This document shows positions 36,176 through 47,162 of a stretch of DNA of 64,000 nucleotides, piece after piece. Positions within the stretch are counted from its first letter, which is position 1. Every line of letters starts with the position of its first letter. Under the pieces are notes generated by a model. It had not been told where the DNA came from, did not search any database, and saw nothing but the letters and a program-made list of their open reading frames with translations. Source of the DNA: Panax quinquefolius (lineage: Eukaryota; Streptophyta; Magnoliopsida; Apiales; Araliaceae); assembly GCA_020205615.1 (NCBI GenBank), contig JAINUW010000212.1, positions 49,909-113,908 on the forward strand, read 5' to 3'. Position numbers and translations under genes: made by a program.

Positions 36176-36307
36176 TAATAATAAGAAAACCTAAAATCAA
36201 GGAGAAATAACTACCATAATTAATAATTCAAATTCAAATATCTTAGATTTAACAAACAAAATAAATTCAAATTCAAAAATAATAATTAAAATTCAAATAT
36301 TCAAAAT

Positions 36308-36493
36308 TTGGCAACATCATCTTCCTCCTCCCTTCGCCGATCATCTTCCTCCTCCCCTTCGCCGCCGCTTCAACACCATGGACGTCGGCCATCTTCCTCC
36401 GCTTCACCATGGACGCCGGTCATCTTCCTCCGCTTCACCATGGACTTCTTGCCTTCAACACCATGGGCCTTGAACCACATTATGCCATTATAA
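36308..36493 (+). pseudogene. Ser/Pro-rich captured fragment
   Basis: A locally GC-rich segment in AT-rich surroundings. Its 61-codon frame begins MATSSSSSLRRSSSSSPSPP and then repeats a CATCTTCCTCCGCTTCACCATGGAC unit of ~33 bp about three times (shown here as CTTCCTCCGCTTCACCATGG). The composition contrasts with both flanks and suggests capture from an exon or 5' UTR. Origin unknown, and the repeated unit makes a real protein doubtful. Confidence 0.35.
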
Positions 36494-36666
36494 TGAAGGT
36501 TGATTTAGTCCAAAAATTAAAAGGAGAAAAAGATAAATTTTAGTGCGGTTGGTATCCAAATATTTATCTGAAAAGGTAACCATTTTAGTTTTGTGGATAA
36601 CTAATAGAAATTTCGGTCTTGATTGGTAACCAAAACTTTCAAAAGGTAACAATTTTAGTTTTTGTT

Positions 36667-37040
36667 GGTTACATTTGTATTAAGGTTTGGCTACCAACTG
36701 CACTATGAAAAAAAAAATCTATAATAGATTTTTTATAATTAATTGGTAACCCAATAAAACTGAATTGGTTACCTTTGTATTAAGGTTTGTCTACCAACTG
36801 CATTATAAAAAAAACTACAATAATTTTTTTTTAATTAATTGGTAACCCAATAAAACTGAATTGGTAACATTTGTATAAAGTGTTAGCTACCAACTGCACT
36901 ATTATTAAAAAAAAAAATCTATAATAGATTTTTTAAAAATAAATTAGAAACCTAATAACACTGAATTGGTTACCTTGGTATGAATGTTTGGCTACCAACT
37001 GTACTATAAAAAAAATCGCAGCAACTGTACTATGAAAAAA
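36667..37040. repeat. ~100-bp tandem repeat, about 3.5 units
   Basis: Units start with GGTTACATTTG or GGTAACATTTG at 36667, 36767, 36863 and 36968. Each contains GGCTACCAACTGCACTAT, an A-rich run and AATTGGTAACCCAATAAAAC. The last unit is cut short. Confidence 0.85.
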
Positions 37041-37171
37041 TCGCATGTGTAGATGTGGAGGATGACGTTAATGGTGTGGATAAACATCATCTCCACAGGA
37101 TCACTAGAAGAATTATTACTTAAACTTCCTTGATCATCTCCACTGGAAAATTTCTCCGTAACATTGTACTC

Positions 37172-37372
37172 TGCAAGACCGGGCACGGCCTCATCAAGAT
37201 CAATGGAGTCCCCATCGAGGTAATTCGATCAGCCTGAAATCCTCCGCCACAAGGCCTTCGAACCTATCCTGCTATTGGGTCGCCACACACCTCCCAGATC
37301 ACTCCACTTTCAAGTTTCAAGTTTTCGCCGGCGTGGACATGAGAATCCGAGTCAAAGGCGGCGTGGACATGA
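37172..37372 (+). pseudogene. RPS16: Fragment of cytosolic ribosomal protein S16 (uS9)
   Basis: The plus strand encodes, in three consecutive frames, CKTGHGLIKINGVPIEV, then PEILRHKAFEPILLLGRH, then FAGVDMRIRVKGG. These are collinear blocks of eukaryotic uS9/RPS16, a small-subunit protein of ~145 residues whose C-terminal tail reaches the decoding site. Only about 50 residues from the N-terminal half remain. A frameshift replaces the residues after PIE, and ~36 bp are inserted between LGRH and FAGVD. No start, no C-terminal tail. It lies within the inverted-repeat element, so it is a captured or processed fragment and not a working gene. Confidence 0.85.
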
Positions 37373-37544
37373 TAAATGGATTACTCCACTTTCAAGTTTC
37401 AATATGCAAAATGATACCGACAAAACTAATACTCCCTAAATGAATTATTGCTTCATATATACGCCACTTTGATTTTATTTTAATATGTAGAGATATTAAT
37501 TAAAGTAAATCAATACTAATCTCCTAAATTAAAGAATCCTAATT

Positions 37545-37668
37545 GCATACTAATTCCTTAAAATAAGGAATTCTAATTGCACTAATATTGTAAATAAAAC
37601 TTTAAATGCATTAATTGTGTAAATATTTTATGAGTGAACTATTGTTGTAATTATTTTAAAATATGTAA
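37545..37668. repeat. Right terminal inverted repeat of Pack-type element
   Basis: Inverted partner of 36048-36175. Confidence 0.65.
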
Positions 37669-37681
37669 TAGAATATGTAAT

Positions 37682-37693
37682 TCATCCTAAATT
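37682..37693. repeat. 12-bp direct repeat, right (TCATCCTAAATT)
   Basis: Identical to 36006-36017. Confidence 0.6.
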
Positions 37694-38371
37694 GTTATTA
37701 TATTATAATTTCTAATGAGTCATCTTAATTTTGAGTTTAAAAATATATCTTAAAGTAAATTTAAAAAGTTAATAATCATGTGTTTTATATATAAAATATA
37801 AATTAGTAAAACCTATTCGTAAAAATAAATAAACAGAAATTTGGAAAAGGGAATATATATTTGGGGAATGCTCGAGAAGAAACTGGGAAGGAGACGTTCA
37901 ATAGGTTTGATTGATGATCACAACTCACGAGTACCCCAAGACCACAATAATTATTTAATGGTTACTAATTAATTATTATTACTCCGTTGTTCACTTCAAT
38001 TCATAAAGGAGACGAGACGGGTCAAAAATGTTTTGGTTTTCAGTTTTGTCTATACTCCCAACCCAACCCAACCCAAGAATATTCAATAATTACGATTAAT
38101 ATATTTTCCAATTTCCAAATAAACAAATAGAAATAGAATTGTTTTGCTTTGTTTTTATCTACACTACTTATAATTTAATGGTTATTAATTTCACTTCAAT
38201 TCATAAAGGAGACGAGATGAGACGAGACGGGTCAAAAATGTTTTGCTTTGTTTTTATCTGCATTACGACCTCGTTGGCTCATCTGCCGAGCATCTTAACG
38301 ACACTAACATTGATATTCAGGACGAAGTTAGGATTTCATCTTCCGGAGGGAAGAATTTTTTTAACAACATG

Positions 38372-38414
<43 letters not shown>

Positions 38415-38429
38415 AAATGATTTATGAAA
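37694..38429. other. Spacer with an imperfect direct repeat and (TA)n
   Basis: A ~90-bp segment containing CAATTCATAAAGGAGACGAG and GGGTCAAAAATGTTTTG occurs at about 37957-38050 and again at about 38176-38264. The second copy has an extra GATGAGAC. A (TA)n run occupies 38374-38412, just before the E LTR. The frame 38139-38420 runs through the repeat into the TA run and is not a convincing gene. Confidence 0.75.
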
Positions 38430-38599
38430 ACGTTAGTTTTACTTATTATTAATGAAATTTAATTTTTCTTATTTTATTTTGAAATAGTAAGGGTTGATTT
38501 GATTAATGTGGATAGTTATGGGTAAAATATGAAATATTTCAAAATAAGCAGTGGTTATATAAATATTCATTGTTGTTGAGGGATTATATATTTTATATT
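38430..38599 (+). repeat. Extra copy of the E LTR head
   Basis: From about 38441 the sequence ACTTATTATTAATGAAATTT and the following ~150 bp match the start of the E 3' LTR at 45881. The true LTR start TGTAAGACCCC nevertheless appears again at 38600. The first copy lacks a clean terminus and ends in an unrelated ATTATATATTTTATATT joint. Confidence 0.75.
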
Positions 38600-41127
38600 T
38601 GTAAGACCCCAACTTATTATTGGAATATTCTATTTTGAGGGATTTGATTAATGTGGAATAGTGGTTATAAAATATTTATTGTTGTCTTGTTTGGGCGTGG
38701 AATATTCTTCATTGTTGGGGAATATTAAATGCGTGGTATGATCTTTTTATGGGCCCATAAAAGCGATTGGAAGAAAGCAACAAATATAAGTTGTTTAAAA
38801 ATAACAGCGTAGTTATTACAGATTAATCTTGTTAAAATACTAAATTGGTTAAAACACGATGTATATGCGGTATTGCACGATTATTGATTCTTACGTGAAG
38901 GCACTACTTTCGATAATTGTTACGGATAATTCTTATTCGATTATTTTATTTTATTGATTTAATAATTCTTTGCGTTGATATTTTATATTCTTTGTTGTTT
39001 GATAATTGTCATTACACATTATTTTCCATTATCAAAGCAATAATTCATATTATCTGAATAATATTATTAGATAACATTATTGGCGATGTCTAGAAAGTTA
39101 CATACAGGAGAGGTTTGGTCATCTAATTGCTTGGCGGCAGATAAGGAGAAATTCTTATTGGAAAGCCCCCTCTTTCACAGGAGGCGCACTGGTTGTCGAT
39201 ATTGTGATTACGTAATATTATTTGTGAATAATTAATTATTGATTCATATGATGAGGAAAATATTGATTTTATGTGGATATAGATGGAGAAAATTTTTAAT
39301 GTGACAATTGTTGAAAATTGAAATTTTATCTTTTTACGATAAAATAATTCATTTAAATATATTATTATATTTTAATAATATAATAATAATGATGATTTTT
39401 TACGATGAATGTGGGATATATGAGTATATGTGGAGGAGAGTATTTTTATTACAAAAATATTTAAAGCATGTTTTATGTGTCGGTGGACCCCATTTCTTAT
39501 TTGAAATTTGATTATAGCTTTATAAAATCGTCCGTTTGTGGATTTGGTCAATTTCTATTTGGAATTTGAAAAACTTTCTTCTACAAAGTTGTAGAGAATT
39601 GAATTTCCTATAAAAATTAGCGAGATTGAATTTTCTAACAAAAGGGCTATTTATTATGAATTATTGAAGTTACGAAGCTCAAAATAATTGATTTTTGAAG
39701 TTTTAAATATTTTTTTTACAAAAACGTTTTTTTGCATGTGTGAGGCATGTGTTCAATTCTTTGAATTTCATATTCAAATGTGTGCGTGAAGATATATATA
39801 TATATATATATATATTAATATTTTAATAAATTTTTACTTTGGTGTTCTAAGCATTTTTTCTATAAATAGGGTCTTGGGTTAGAATTGAAAATCACACAAA
39901 AGCTGAAGTTTTCTCTCTCTATATTATCGGCGTATTCTTGTGAGTATTTTGAGTATATTTTGAGTATTGCTACTATACGGTCTGAGTTCAAGTCATGCTT
40001 TATATCAGGTGTTTGATTAGAAATCTTGTCTTTTTGAGGTAAGGGATATTATTTTTTTTCGTAATGATATTATTTCTTCAATATCATTATCTTTGAAATA
40101 TTGATCTGAAGTTTTTATCAAATTTGGAACTTTTGGTGTGAGATTCTTATTCACGTATCTGGCCTTTATTCACGTATCGACCTTTATTCACGAATCGGAC
40201 TTTATTCATCGAAAAATAAAAAATTTTCCTTTTCGTCTAAAATATCTATTGTGGATACTAGCTTTGATTGTATCCATGTTTTGATCATTCTTGAATTTTA
40301 CACCACTATGATTATTTTTGAGGTATTTTTGGACATGGATAAAACAAAATCTGAATCCTTAATCCTTAATCCTTGTCATTTTGTTTCCTTTGGATTCGTT
40401 TCTTTAAAAATATTTTCATCATCCTCGGTCTTAAATGATGATATTATTGAATATCTTTGGCTTTATAGTGCAAAGATGAATGATTTTCGATGAATATCTT
40501 TGGCGTAGTCTGAAGATGAGCAGTGTTTAGATGAAACATGACCCGGTGATGAATATCTTTGGCACTGTAGTGCAAAGATGAATATTTGATTCGGATATAT
40601 ATTGATTGATGTTACGGGGATAAAAGATGAGCGATGAACTTTTAAATTCATACATAGAAGATAGTAGTTTGCATTCTCTACTTAACTCTTCTAATGAATT
40701 ATTATTTTCATTGCGAATATTGATTTAAAACTTGTTGTCTATTGTATTCTATTAGATTTTTCCTGTTGAAGACTAATGATAATTTGTTGTATATTATCTT
40801 AGTCGTAATATTCTTTCTTGGGCTAGTTGAGCTCACCCTTTTCCTTTTTGTTCCATTTTTCTTCTCGGGAGGCGAGAATATAGCGAGTGCAGTCGGGGTA
40901 TGGAATGAAGGTTACAGAGAGTTGTTTAGTAGTCCTCACCATTTTTGTAAAATAATGTATCGATAAATGTGATGAGGATTTATTTGAGTATAGATATTGT
41001 CAGAAGATAATATTTGTATTCAAACTCATAATTTCTTGTTGTAATAATAAAGTTGTAGTTGTTTACGTATGCCATGTATTGACAACTTTCGGAATGGGTG
41101 ATGTATACCTATTTTGGGGGCGTCACG
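38600..41127 (+). repeat. E 5' LTR
   Basis: Begins TGTAAGACCCC and ends GGGGGCGTCACG. Contains a TA run (39792-39815) upstream of a TATA box (39861-39869), an ATTCACGTATC array (about 40145-40210) and the CAAAGATGAATATC array (about 40448-40600). Confidence 0.92.
39861..39869 (+). promoter_or_regulatory. TATA box of E 5' LTR
   Basis: TATAAATAG followed by GGTCTTGGGTTAG. The distance to the primer site implies a ~1.2 kb leader. Confidence 0.65.
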
Positions 41128-41129
41128 GT

Positions 41130-41142
41130 TGGTATCGAGCTT
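41130..41142 (+). other. E primer-binding site
   Basis: TGGTATCGAGCTT directly follows the LTR. It equals the initiator tRNA-Met complement TGGTATCAGAGC minus the A of CAG. Confidence 0.8.
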
Positions 41143-41298
41143 AGGGATATGATCTCTGGCGGAGATCGGGGAATAGAACTAGGAGGGAGAGGCGAGTAAA
41201 TCCTTTTGCTAGTGTGTCTACTAAAGCTTATTTGTTAGTTGGTCGATTATATAAGGATATTATGTGATATATTGATTTCCTTAATTAACCCTTGTTTT

Positions 41299-42525
41299 AT
41301 GGCGGTATTTGAGAATGTCATTGAGAATATTAATAGTGGAAATGAGGCCAGTGGAAGCGCTTTGTACTCACCAGCGAGGAGAAGCGTGCATGACTTGGCA
41401 ATGTTCCTCTGTGAACAACACCTGCTGGCGAGATGATGAGCGAGGGGATGTTTAGAAGCTTTTTGCAGTTCATGCAAAAATCAGACGAGGAGACTCGTGT
41501 TCAAAATCTGAGGAGGAAATGATAGCAATTCACGGGTTGTCACTGACCCAAGCGATTCAAAAAGTTGGGACCACACGAATTTAAGGAAAGCGGATCCGAT
41601 CATGGCGGAAACATGGGTCAAACAAATTACCAAGATATTCGATGTCTTGGGATGCGGAGGAACAGAAGGTTCCATTCGCCACCTTTATGTTAAAGTGGCG
41701 CGGCGGACTCTTGGTGGAGAATGCGAAGCGTACCCATCCGGCCGCTTTTCGGCGTATGTCTTGGGAGGCGTTTGAAACTATTTAATGACAAATACTTTCA
41801 CGAAAGTGTTCGTCGTATGAAGGAAGTGGAGTTCATCAGATTAGAACAAAACAACATGGCGGTGTCTCGATGCGAGGCAAAGTTTGCGAGTTATCGAGTT
41901 TGCACCTCATTTGGTGGAGAATGAGGAGCATATATGGCGGATGTTTACGAGAGGTTTGAAACCGGCGTACGACAATATCTCATTTCTCATAAATTTTCTC
42001 TCTATTCGGATGTTGTTAGCGGGCTCAATTGTTAGGCGAGATACTTGAGTATGTTCAATGAGGGGACCATAACGAGGATCATACCGGAGATAGCGGTCAG
42101 CGAATAACGATAACCGGCGGAGAAAGAAAAGCGAGACGGACAAAAATGGTAACCACTCTGGTGGTAATCATGGCTATGAAAATAGAAAAGCGAGCGAGGG
42201 AGGAGATTTTAAAAAGAGGAGATTTAACAACGACCATGTGAAAGCAGCGGTCTTGCGTGACAATTGGTTCTAAGGGAGGAGAAGCGACCACCGGTCGTAT
42301 CTTTATAAATCACGGGAAGAGGACATATCGGTCAAAGCGTCCCCTGACAGTTCAAGGTATGCTATAATTATGGAAAAGAAGGACATATCGCTCGAGATTA
42401 TGCGATAGCGAAACCTAGTTAGTGAGGGACGGTGACTCAAAAACTATCGAGAAAAGTCAAAGTCAGCGGTTAGGGAAGGCGTTTGTTGTATTTGGTCAAA
42501 ATCGAGGAACCAAACGAGGTGATCA
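41299..42525 (+). pseudogene. E gag, broken
   Basis: ATG at 41299 begins MAVFENVIENINSGNEASGS (frame to 41436). The Gag core follows at 41600-41990: AETWVKQITKIFDVLGC, FATFML and LFNDKYFHESVRRMKEVEF. Paired knuckles are at about 42300-42405; the second reads C-Y-N-Y-G-K-E-G-H, with Tyr in place of the second Cys. Frames switch at least four times. Confidence 0.9.
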
Positions 42526-43020
42526 CGGGTAAGTATTTATAAATTCTTGCGAAGTTTATACCTTACTTGATCTGGGGTGCTACCCATTCATTTATCTCTC
42601 TGCTTGTGCTCAGCGTTTAAACTTGACTCAGGAGAAATTAGACTTTGACTTTATCTGTGGAAACTCAGTTAGGAGAAACTTTCATCACATCCAACATTTA
42701 TAAATCTTGTTTGATTCAAGTTGGCACCATCACCTTACACATTGACCTTATCTCTTTAAAGATACTTGCTTTTGATGTGATTTTAGGGATTGATTGGTTA
42801 ACTACTCATCATACCAAAATTGATTGTTTTCGTAAGGTTGTTAGTTTTCATATTCTAACTTGACTGTTATGCAATTCAAACAACTAAACCATTAAAATCA
42901 ATCTTTGTCATATCTAATCATAAAGCTATTCGTTTATTGAAAAGCGGATGTCAAGCTTTCTTAGCCCATGTTATGGATTTGAATAAAGACACGTCAAATT
43001 TGAATAATATTCTGTTGTTA
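42525..43020 (+). pseudogene. E aspartic protease, broken
   Basis: The catalytic region at about 42556-42600 reads YTLLDLG then TH-SF across a slip, with D-L-G in place of D-S/T-G. Frame 42645-42863 continues SVETQLGETFI, ISLKILAFDVILGIDWLTTH, which is the conserved C-terminal strand and ILGIDWL flap-side motif of this family. Confidence 0.9.
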
Positions 43021-43800
43021 TTGACTTTCTGGCGTATTTCTGAAGAACTTCCGGTACACCCCGAGCGTGAAGTTGAATTCTTTATTGATCTTGAACTAGT
43101 ACAAAGCCCATTTCTAAAACCCATATCGGATGGCTCTATTGAACTTGAGGAGTTAAAGGTCCAACTACGAGGAATTGTTGGACATCGGTTTCATTCGTCT
43201 AGTACATCTCCTTGGGGTGCTCTGTTTTATTAAGTAAAGAAAAAGCGGGAGTATGCGACTTTGTATTGACTATCGGGGAATTGAACCATGTCACCATCGA
43301 GAATAGGTATCCTCTACCTCGTATTGATGACTTGTTTGACCGATTCTGAGAGGCACTGATTCTTTTCAAAAAAATCGATCTTAGATTACGGATATCATCG
43401 GTGAAGATTAGGCGAGGATATTCCAAAAAGCGCCTTTAGAACTTCGGTATGGGCATTATGAATTCTTAGTCGTGTCTTTTCGGATGACTAATGCTCCTAT
43501 GACTTTCATGGATATGATGAGCCAGAAGTATTGAGGAATATTTGGATCGATTTTTTTGTTGTCTTTATTGATGACATCCTCATATATTCAAAAGTCGTGA
43601 AGATCATGAGCACCATTTGAAATTTGGTACTCGAAGGCCCGTGAAAACAAACTATATGCCAAATTGAAGAAATCGAGTTACGGCTTGAGGAAGTAGCATT
43701 TCTTGGGCGCGTGGTGTCAAAACATGGAGTATCAAGTGGACGGCGAAGATTGAAGCAATACAAAGTTGGGAACAACCAAAAGTCGGTGGCCAAAACGTAA
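43020..43800 (+). pseudogene. E reverse transcriptase, broken
   Basis: The pre-RT segment ELPVHPEREVEFFIDLEL lies in frame 42937-43233. MRLCIDYR (43254), [11 protein letters not shown] (about 43307), the TNAP motif (about 43490) and [10 protein letters not shown] (43564), which carries the two catalytic Asp residues, occur in the right order but different frames. Confidence 0.9.
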
Positions 43801-44400
43801 CTTTACAGGTCTATTTGGTTATTATCGGAGATTCGTGGAATGGTTTTCTCGAATCGCTACTCCATTAACTTCGGCTAACTTCGGAAGGATACAAAATTCG
43901 TTTGGAGCGAAGAATCGAGAAGAGTTTCAAGAGCTTAAGAGGAGACTTATTTCACACTGTTCTAACAATACCATCTGGTTCGGATGGATTTGTTATCTCT
44001 GACGATGCTTGAGCAAAGGGTTAGGATGTGTTCTCATGCAGCGTGGGAAAGTCATAGCTTTATGCCTCATGACAACTAAAAAGAATATGAGAGGAATTAT
44101 CCTACTCATGATCTAGAGTTAGCGTGAAGTCGTTTTTTAGCGATAAAGATATGGAGCACTATATCATATGGGGAGAAAGTGGAGATATATTGAGACCATA
44201 AAAGCCTTAAATATTTCTTCACTCAAAAAAGAACTCAACGGCGTGCGGCGGTGGCGTTGGCTCGAGCTATTGAAAGACTACGACCACACTATTGATACCA
44301 TCACGAAAAAGCGAGCGTGGTGGGTGGCGTTGAGTAGAAGATCATATCACGAGGAATGAGTGCGATGATGTCAAGTATACGCGTAGAGAGCCGACTTTAA
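43800..44400 (+). pseudogene. E RNase H, broken
   Basis: After the thumb FTGLFGYYRRFVEWFSRIATP (first 20: FTGLFGYYRRFVEWFSRIAT; 43802 on) come [23 protein letters not shown] (about 44009), and [12 protein letters not shown] sequence (about 44095). A QRRAVALARAIERLRPHY-like end matches frame 44168-44359. Confidence 0.85.
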
Positions 44401-45540
44401 TAGAAAAAGTTAAGGTTGCTCGAGCCCGCTGGCCGGGGTGATGCATATATGAAGAAGAAAGTACTGAAAGAGCTATTAGGGCGAGAATTGATGAAGAAGG
44501 AATACTTGAGTCCACTCTAGACTTTGTGTTCTAACGACTCGATTTGAAGTACAAGATTATGATGGAGGCACCTGATACACCATTTGCAATCCATCACGGA
44601 AGTACTAAAATGTATCGTGATCTTGACATACATTTTGGTGGAACAATATGAAGAGAGAGATTGCAAAGTTTATCTCGATGTGTTTAACACCCAGCGTGTA
44701 AAGGCGGAGCATCTAGTACCTAAGGGTCCGTTGCAACCACTTGAGATTCGAAATGGAAGTGGGAACACATTACCATGGATTCGATTTACGGGTCTTCTAC
44801 GGTTTCTCAAGGCATCAATCTTATTTGGGTTATTGTTGATAGATTAACCAAGTCTGCTCATTTCTTGCCGTCTGGGAGACTTATTCCTTGAGCGTCTTGC
44901 TAGTATATGCGTAAATGAGATTGTGAGGTTGCATGGCATGCCCGGTATCCATAGTTTGGATCGTGACCCAAGATTCACTTCAAGATTTTGGGTTAGCTTG
45001 CAAAAAACTATAGAGCGCAGTTACGATTGATTGGCATACCATCCTCAAGCAGACGGACAATCGAGAGAGGACTATTCAAACTCTTGAAGATTTATTAAGA
45101 CTCTGTGTCCTAGACTTCAAGGCGGTTAGGATAAGTATTTACCATTGGTGGAATTCTCCTACAACAGCAGTTATCGAGCAAGTATAGGTGTGGCTCCATT
45201 TGAAGCATTATATGGGCCGAAAGTGTGGCTCTCAATATGTTGGGATGAGGTGGGTGAAGCAACATTGTTGGGACCGAGAGTTGAAATACGTATATGACTA
45301 CTGAAAAGATCCAAATGATTGACAAGCGTATACAAAGCGGCACAAGATCGACAAAAGAGTTATGCGGATCTTCATCGAAAGGGCGTGGAATTTAGTATAG
45401 GGGGGATCGTGTATTGTTGCGAGTTGCTCCATGGAAGGAGTTACAAGATTTGGGAAGAGAGGAAAGCTCGATCCACGATTTATTGGTCCATTTCAAATTC
45501 TTGGTAGGAAGTAGGAAATGTAGCCTATAGACTTGCGTTA
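44400..45540 (+). pseudogene. E integrase, broken
   Basis: YKIMMEAP-TPFAIHHGSTK (44550-44610) opens the zinc head; FGGTI-RE and CQRVKAEHLVPKG (44620-44725) close it. The core includes [14 protein letters not shown] (about 44825-44865), DPRFTSRFW (about 44965) and a YHPQADGQSE-like block (45036). The tail GEATLLGPRVEI lies at about 45257. Order is complete but frames are broken. Confidence 0.9.
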
Positions 45541-45851
45541 CCTCAAAGAGTATGTCTCGTGTTCATAATGTGTTTCACATATCGTACTTTGTAAATATGT
45601 GAAAGACCGAACCACGTTATTGAGTTAGAGCCGGACGAGATAGTAGAAGACTTAACGTGTGAGGAGGTACTGTTAAGATCTTGGATAGGAAGGGCATATC
45701 CCTACGACGAAGGTCATACCACAAGTTAAAGTTTTGTGGAGGAACCATCTTTATGGAGGAAATGACACGGGAGTTGGAAGCGGAAATGAAAGCGAGGTAT
45801 CCTCACCTTTTGAAAAACACAGTGCGTCGTCGATTTTAGGGACGAAATTTC
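45540..45851 (+). pseudogene. E chromodomain, broken
   Basis: RVHNVFHISYFVNM (about 45556-45600) is the end of the integrase tail. ILDRKGI, VPQVKVLWRNH (about 45710-45750) and ELEAEMKARYPHL (about 45770-45815) are the chromodomain. It ends just before the purine tract. Confidence 0.85.
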
Positions 45852-45865
45852 ATAAGGAGGGAGGT
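45852..45865 (+). other. E polypurine tract
   Basis: ATAAGGAGGGAGG stands immediately before the 3' LTR start TGTAAG, the expected plus-strand primer. Confidence 0.85.
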
Positions 45866-47130
45866 TGTAAGACCCCAACTTATTATTAATGAAATTTAAT
45901 TTTTTTCTATTTTGAAATAGTAAGGGTTGATTTGATTAATGTGGATAGTTTATGGGTAAAATACATAAATATTTCAAAATAAGCAAGTGGTTATAAAATA
46001 TTCATCATTTGTGGGGAATATTCGTTTGGTCGTGGAATATTCTTCTTTGTTGGGGAATATTAAATGCTGACGTGCCTTGATCTTTTATGGGCCCCATGGA
46101 AAGCGATTGGATGAAGAAAAGCACAAATATAAGTTGTTTAAAAATAGCAGGCGTAGTTATTACCAGAATTATCTTTGTTAAAATACTCGATTGGTTAAAA
46201 CACGGTAGCTTTGCGGTATTGCACGATTATTGATTCTTACGTGAAGGCCTACTTTCGATAATTATTACGATAATTCTTATTCGATTATTTTATTTTATTG
46301 ATTTAATAATTCTTTGCGTTGATATTTTATATTCTTTGTTGTTTTGATAATTGTCATTACATTATTTTCCATTATCAAAACAATAATTTATATTATCTGA
46401 ATAATATTATTAGATAACATTATTGGCGATGTCTAGAAAGTTACATACAGGAGAGGTTTGGTCACTAATTGCTTGCGATAAGGAGAAATTCTTATTGGAA
46501 AGCCCCTGCTCACAGGAGCTGCACGGTTGTCGATATTGTGATTACGTAATATTATTTGTGAATAATTAATTATTGATTCATATGATGAGGAAAATATTGA
46601 TTTTATGTGGATATAGATGGAGAAAATTTTTAATGTGACAATTGTTGAAAATTGAAATTTTATCTTTTTACGATAAAATAATTCATTTAAATATATTATT
46701 ATATTTTAATAATATAATAATGATGATATTTTTACGATGAATGTGGGATATATGAGTATATGTGGAGGAGAGTATTTTTATTACAAAAATATTTTAAAGC
46801 ATGTTTTATGTCGGTGGACCCCATTTCTTGGTGAAATTTGATTATAGCTTTGTAAAATCGCTTGGTTTGTGGATTTTGGTCAATTTTTATTTGGAATTTG
46901 GAAAAACTTTCTTACGCAAAGTTGTAGAGAATTGAATTTCCTATAAAAATTAGCATGAGATTCGAATTTTTACGACAAAAGGGCTATTTATTATGAATTA
47001 TTGAAGTTACGAAGCTCAAAATAATTAATTTTTGAAGTTTTAAATATTTTTTTTACAAAAAACGTTTTTTGCATGTGTGAGGCATGTGTTCAATTCTTTG
47101 AATTTCAGATTCAAAGGTGTGCGTGAAGAT

Positions 47131-47162
<32 letters not shown>

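Larger units (their letters stand above)
36018..37681. mobile_element. Pack-MULE-like element carrying host gene fragments
   Basis: Left sequence at about 36048-36175 and right sequence at about 37545-37668 are inverted copies. ACAATATTAGTGCAAT (36118-36133) is answered exactly by ATTGCACTAATATTGT (37576-37591), with flanking matches such as CACTCATAAAA and AATTAATAC in the same inverted order. A perfect 12-bp direct repeat flanks the unit. Inside lie a Ser/Pro-rich fragment, a ~100-bp tandem repeat and an RPS16 fragment, and no transposase. Long terminal inverted repeats, long duplication and captured exons are the hallmarks of Pack-MULEs. The outermost ~30 bp of the two ends match weakly, so exact termini are uncertain. 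Confidence 0.6.

Noticed and set aside
36308..36493. Start of a Ser/Pro-rich protein gene
   Set aside because: Kept only as a captured fragment: it is a short internal repeat inside an inverted-repeat element, with no downstream exons seen.
40145..40600. Evening-element-like clock motif (AGATATT) in the LTR array
   Set aside because: The AAAATATCT core is not matched exactly and the AT-rich context makes chance matches likely.
41130..41145. tRNA gene
   Set aside because: Only the ~12 bases complementary to a tRNA 3' end are present; this is a primer-binding site.
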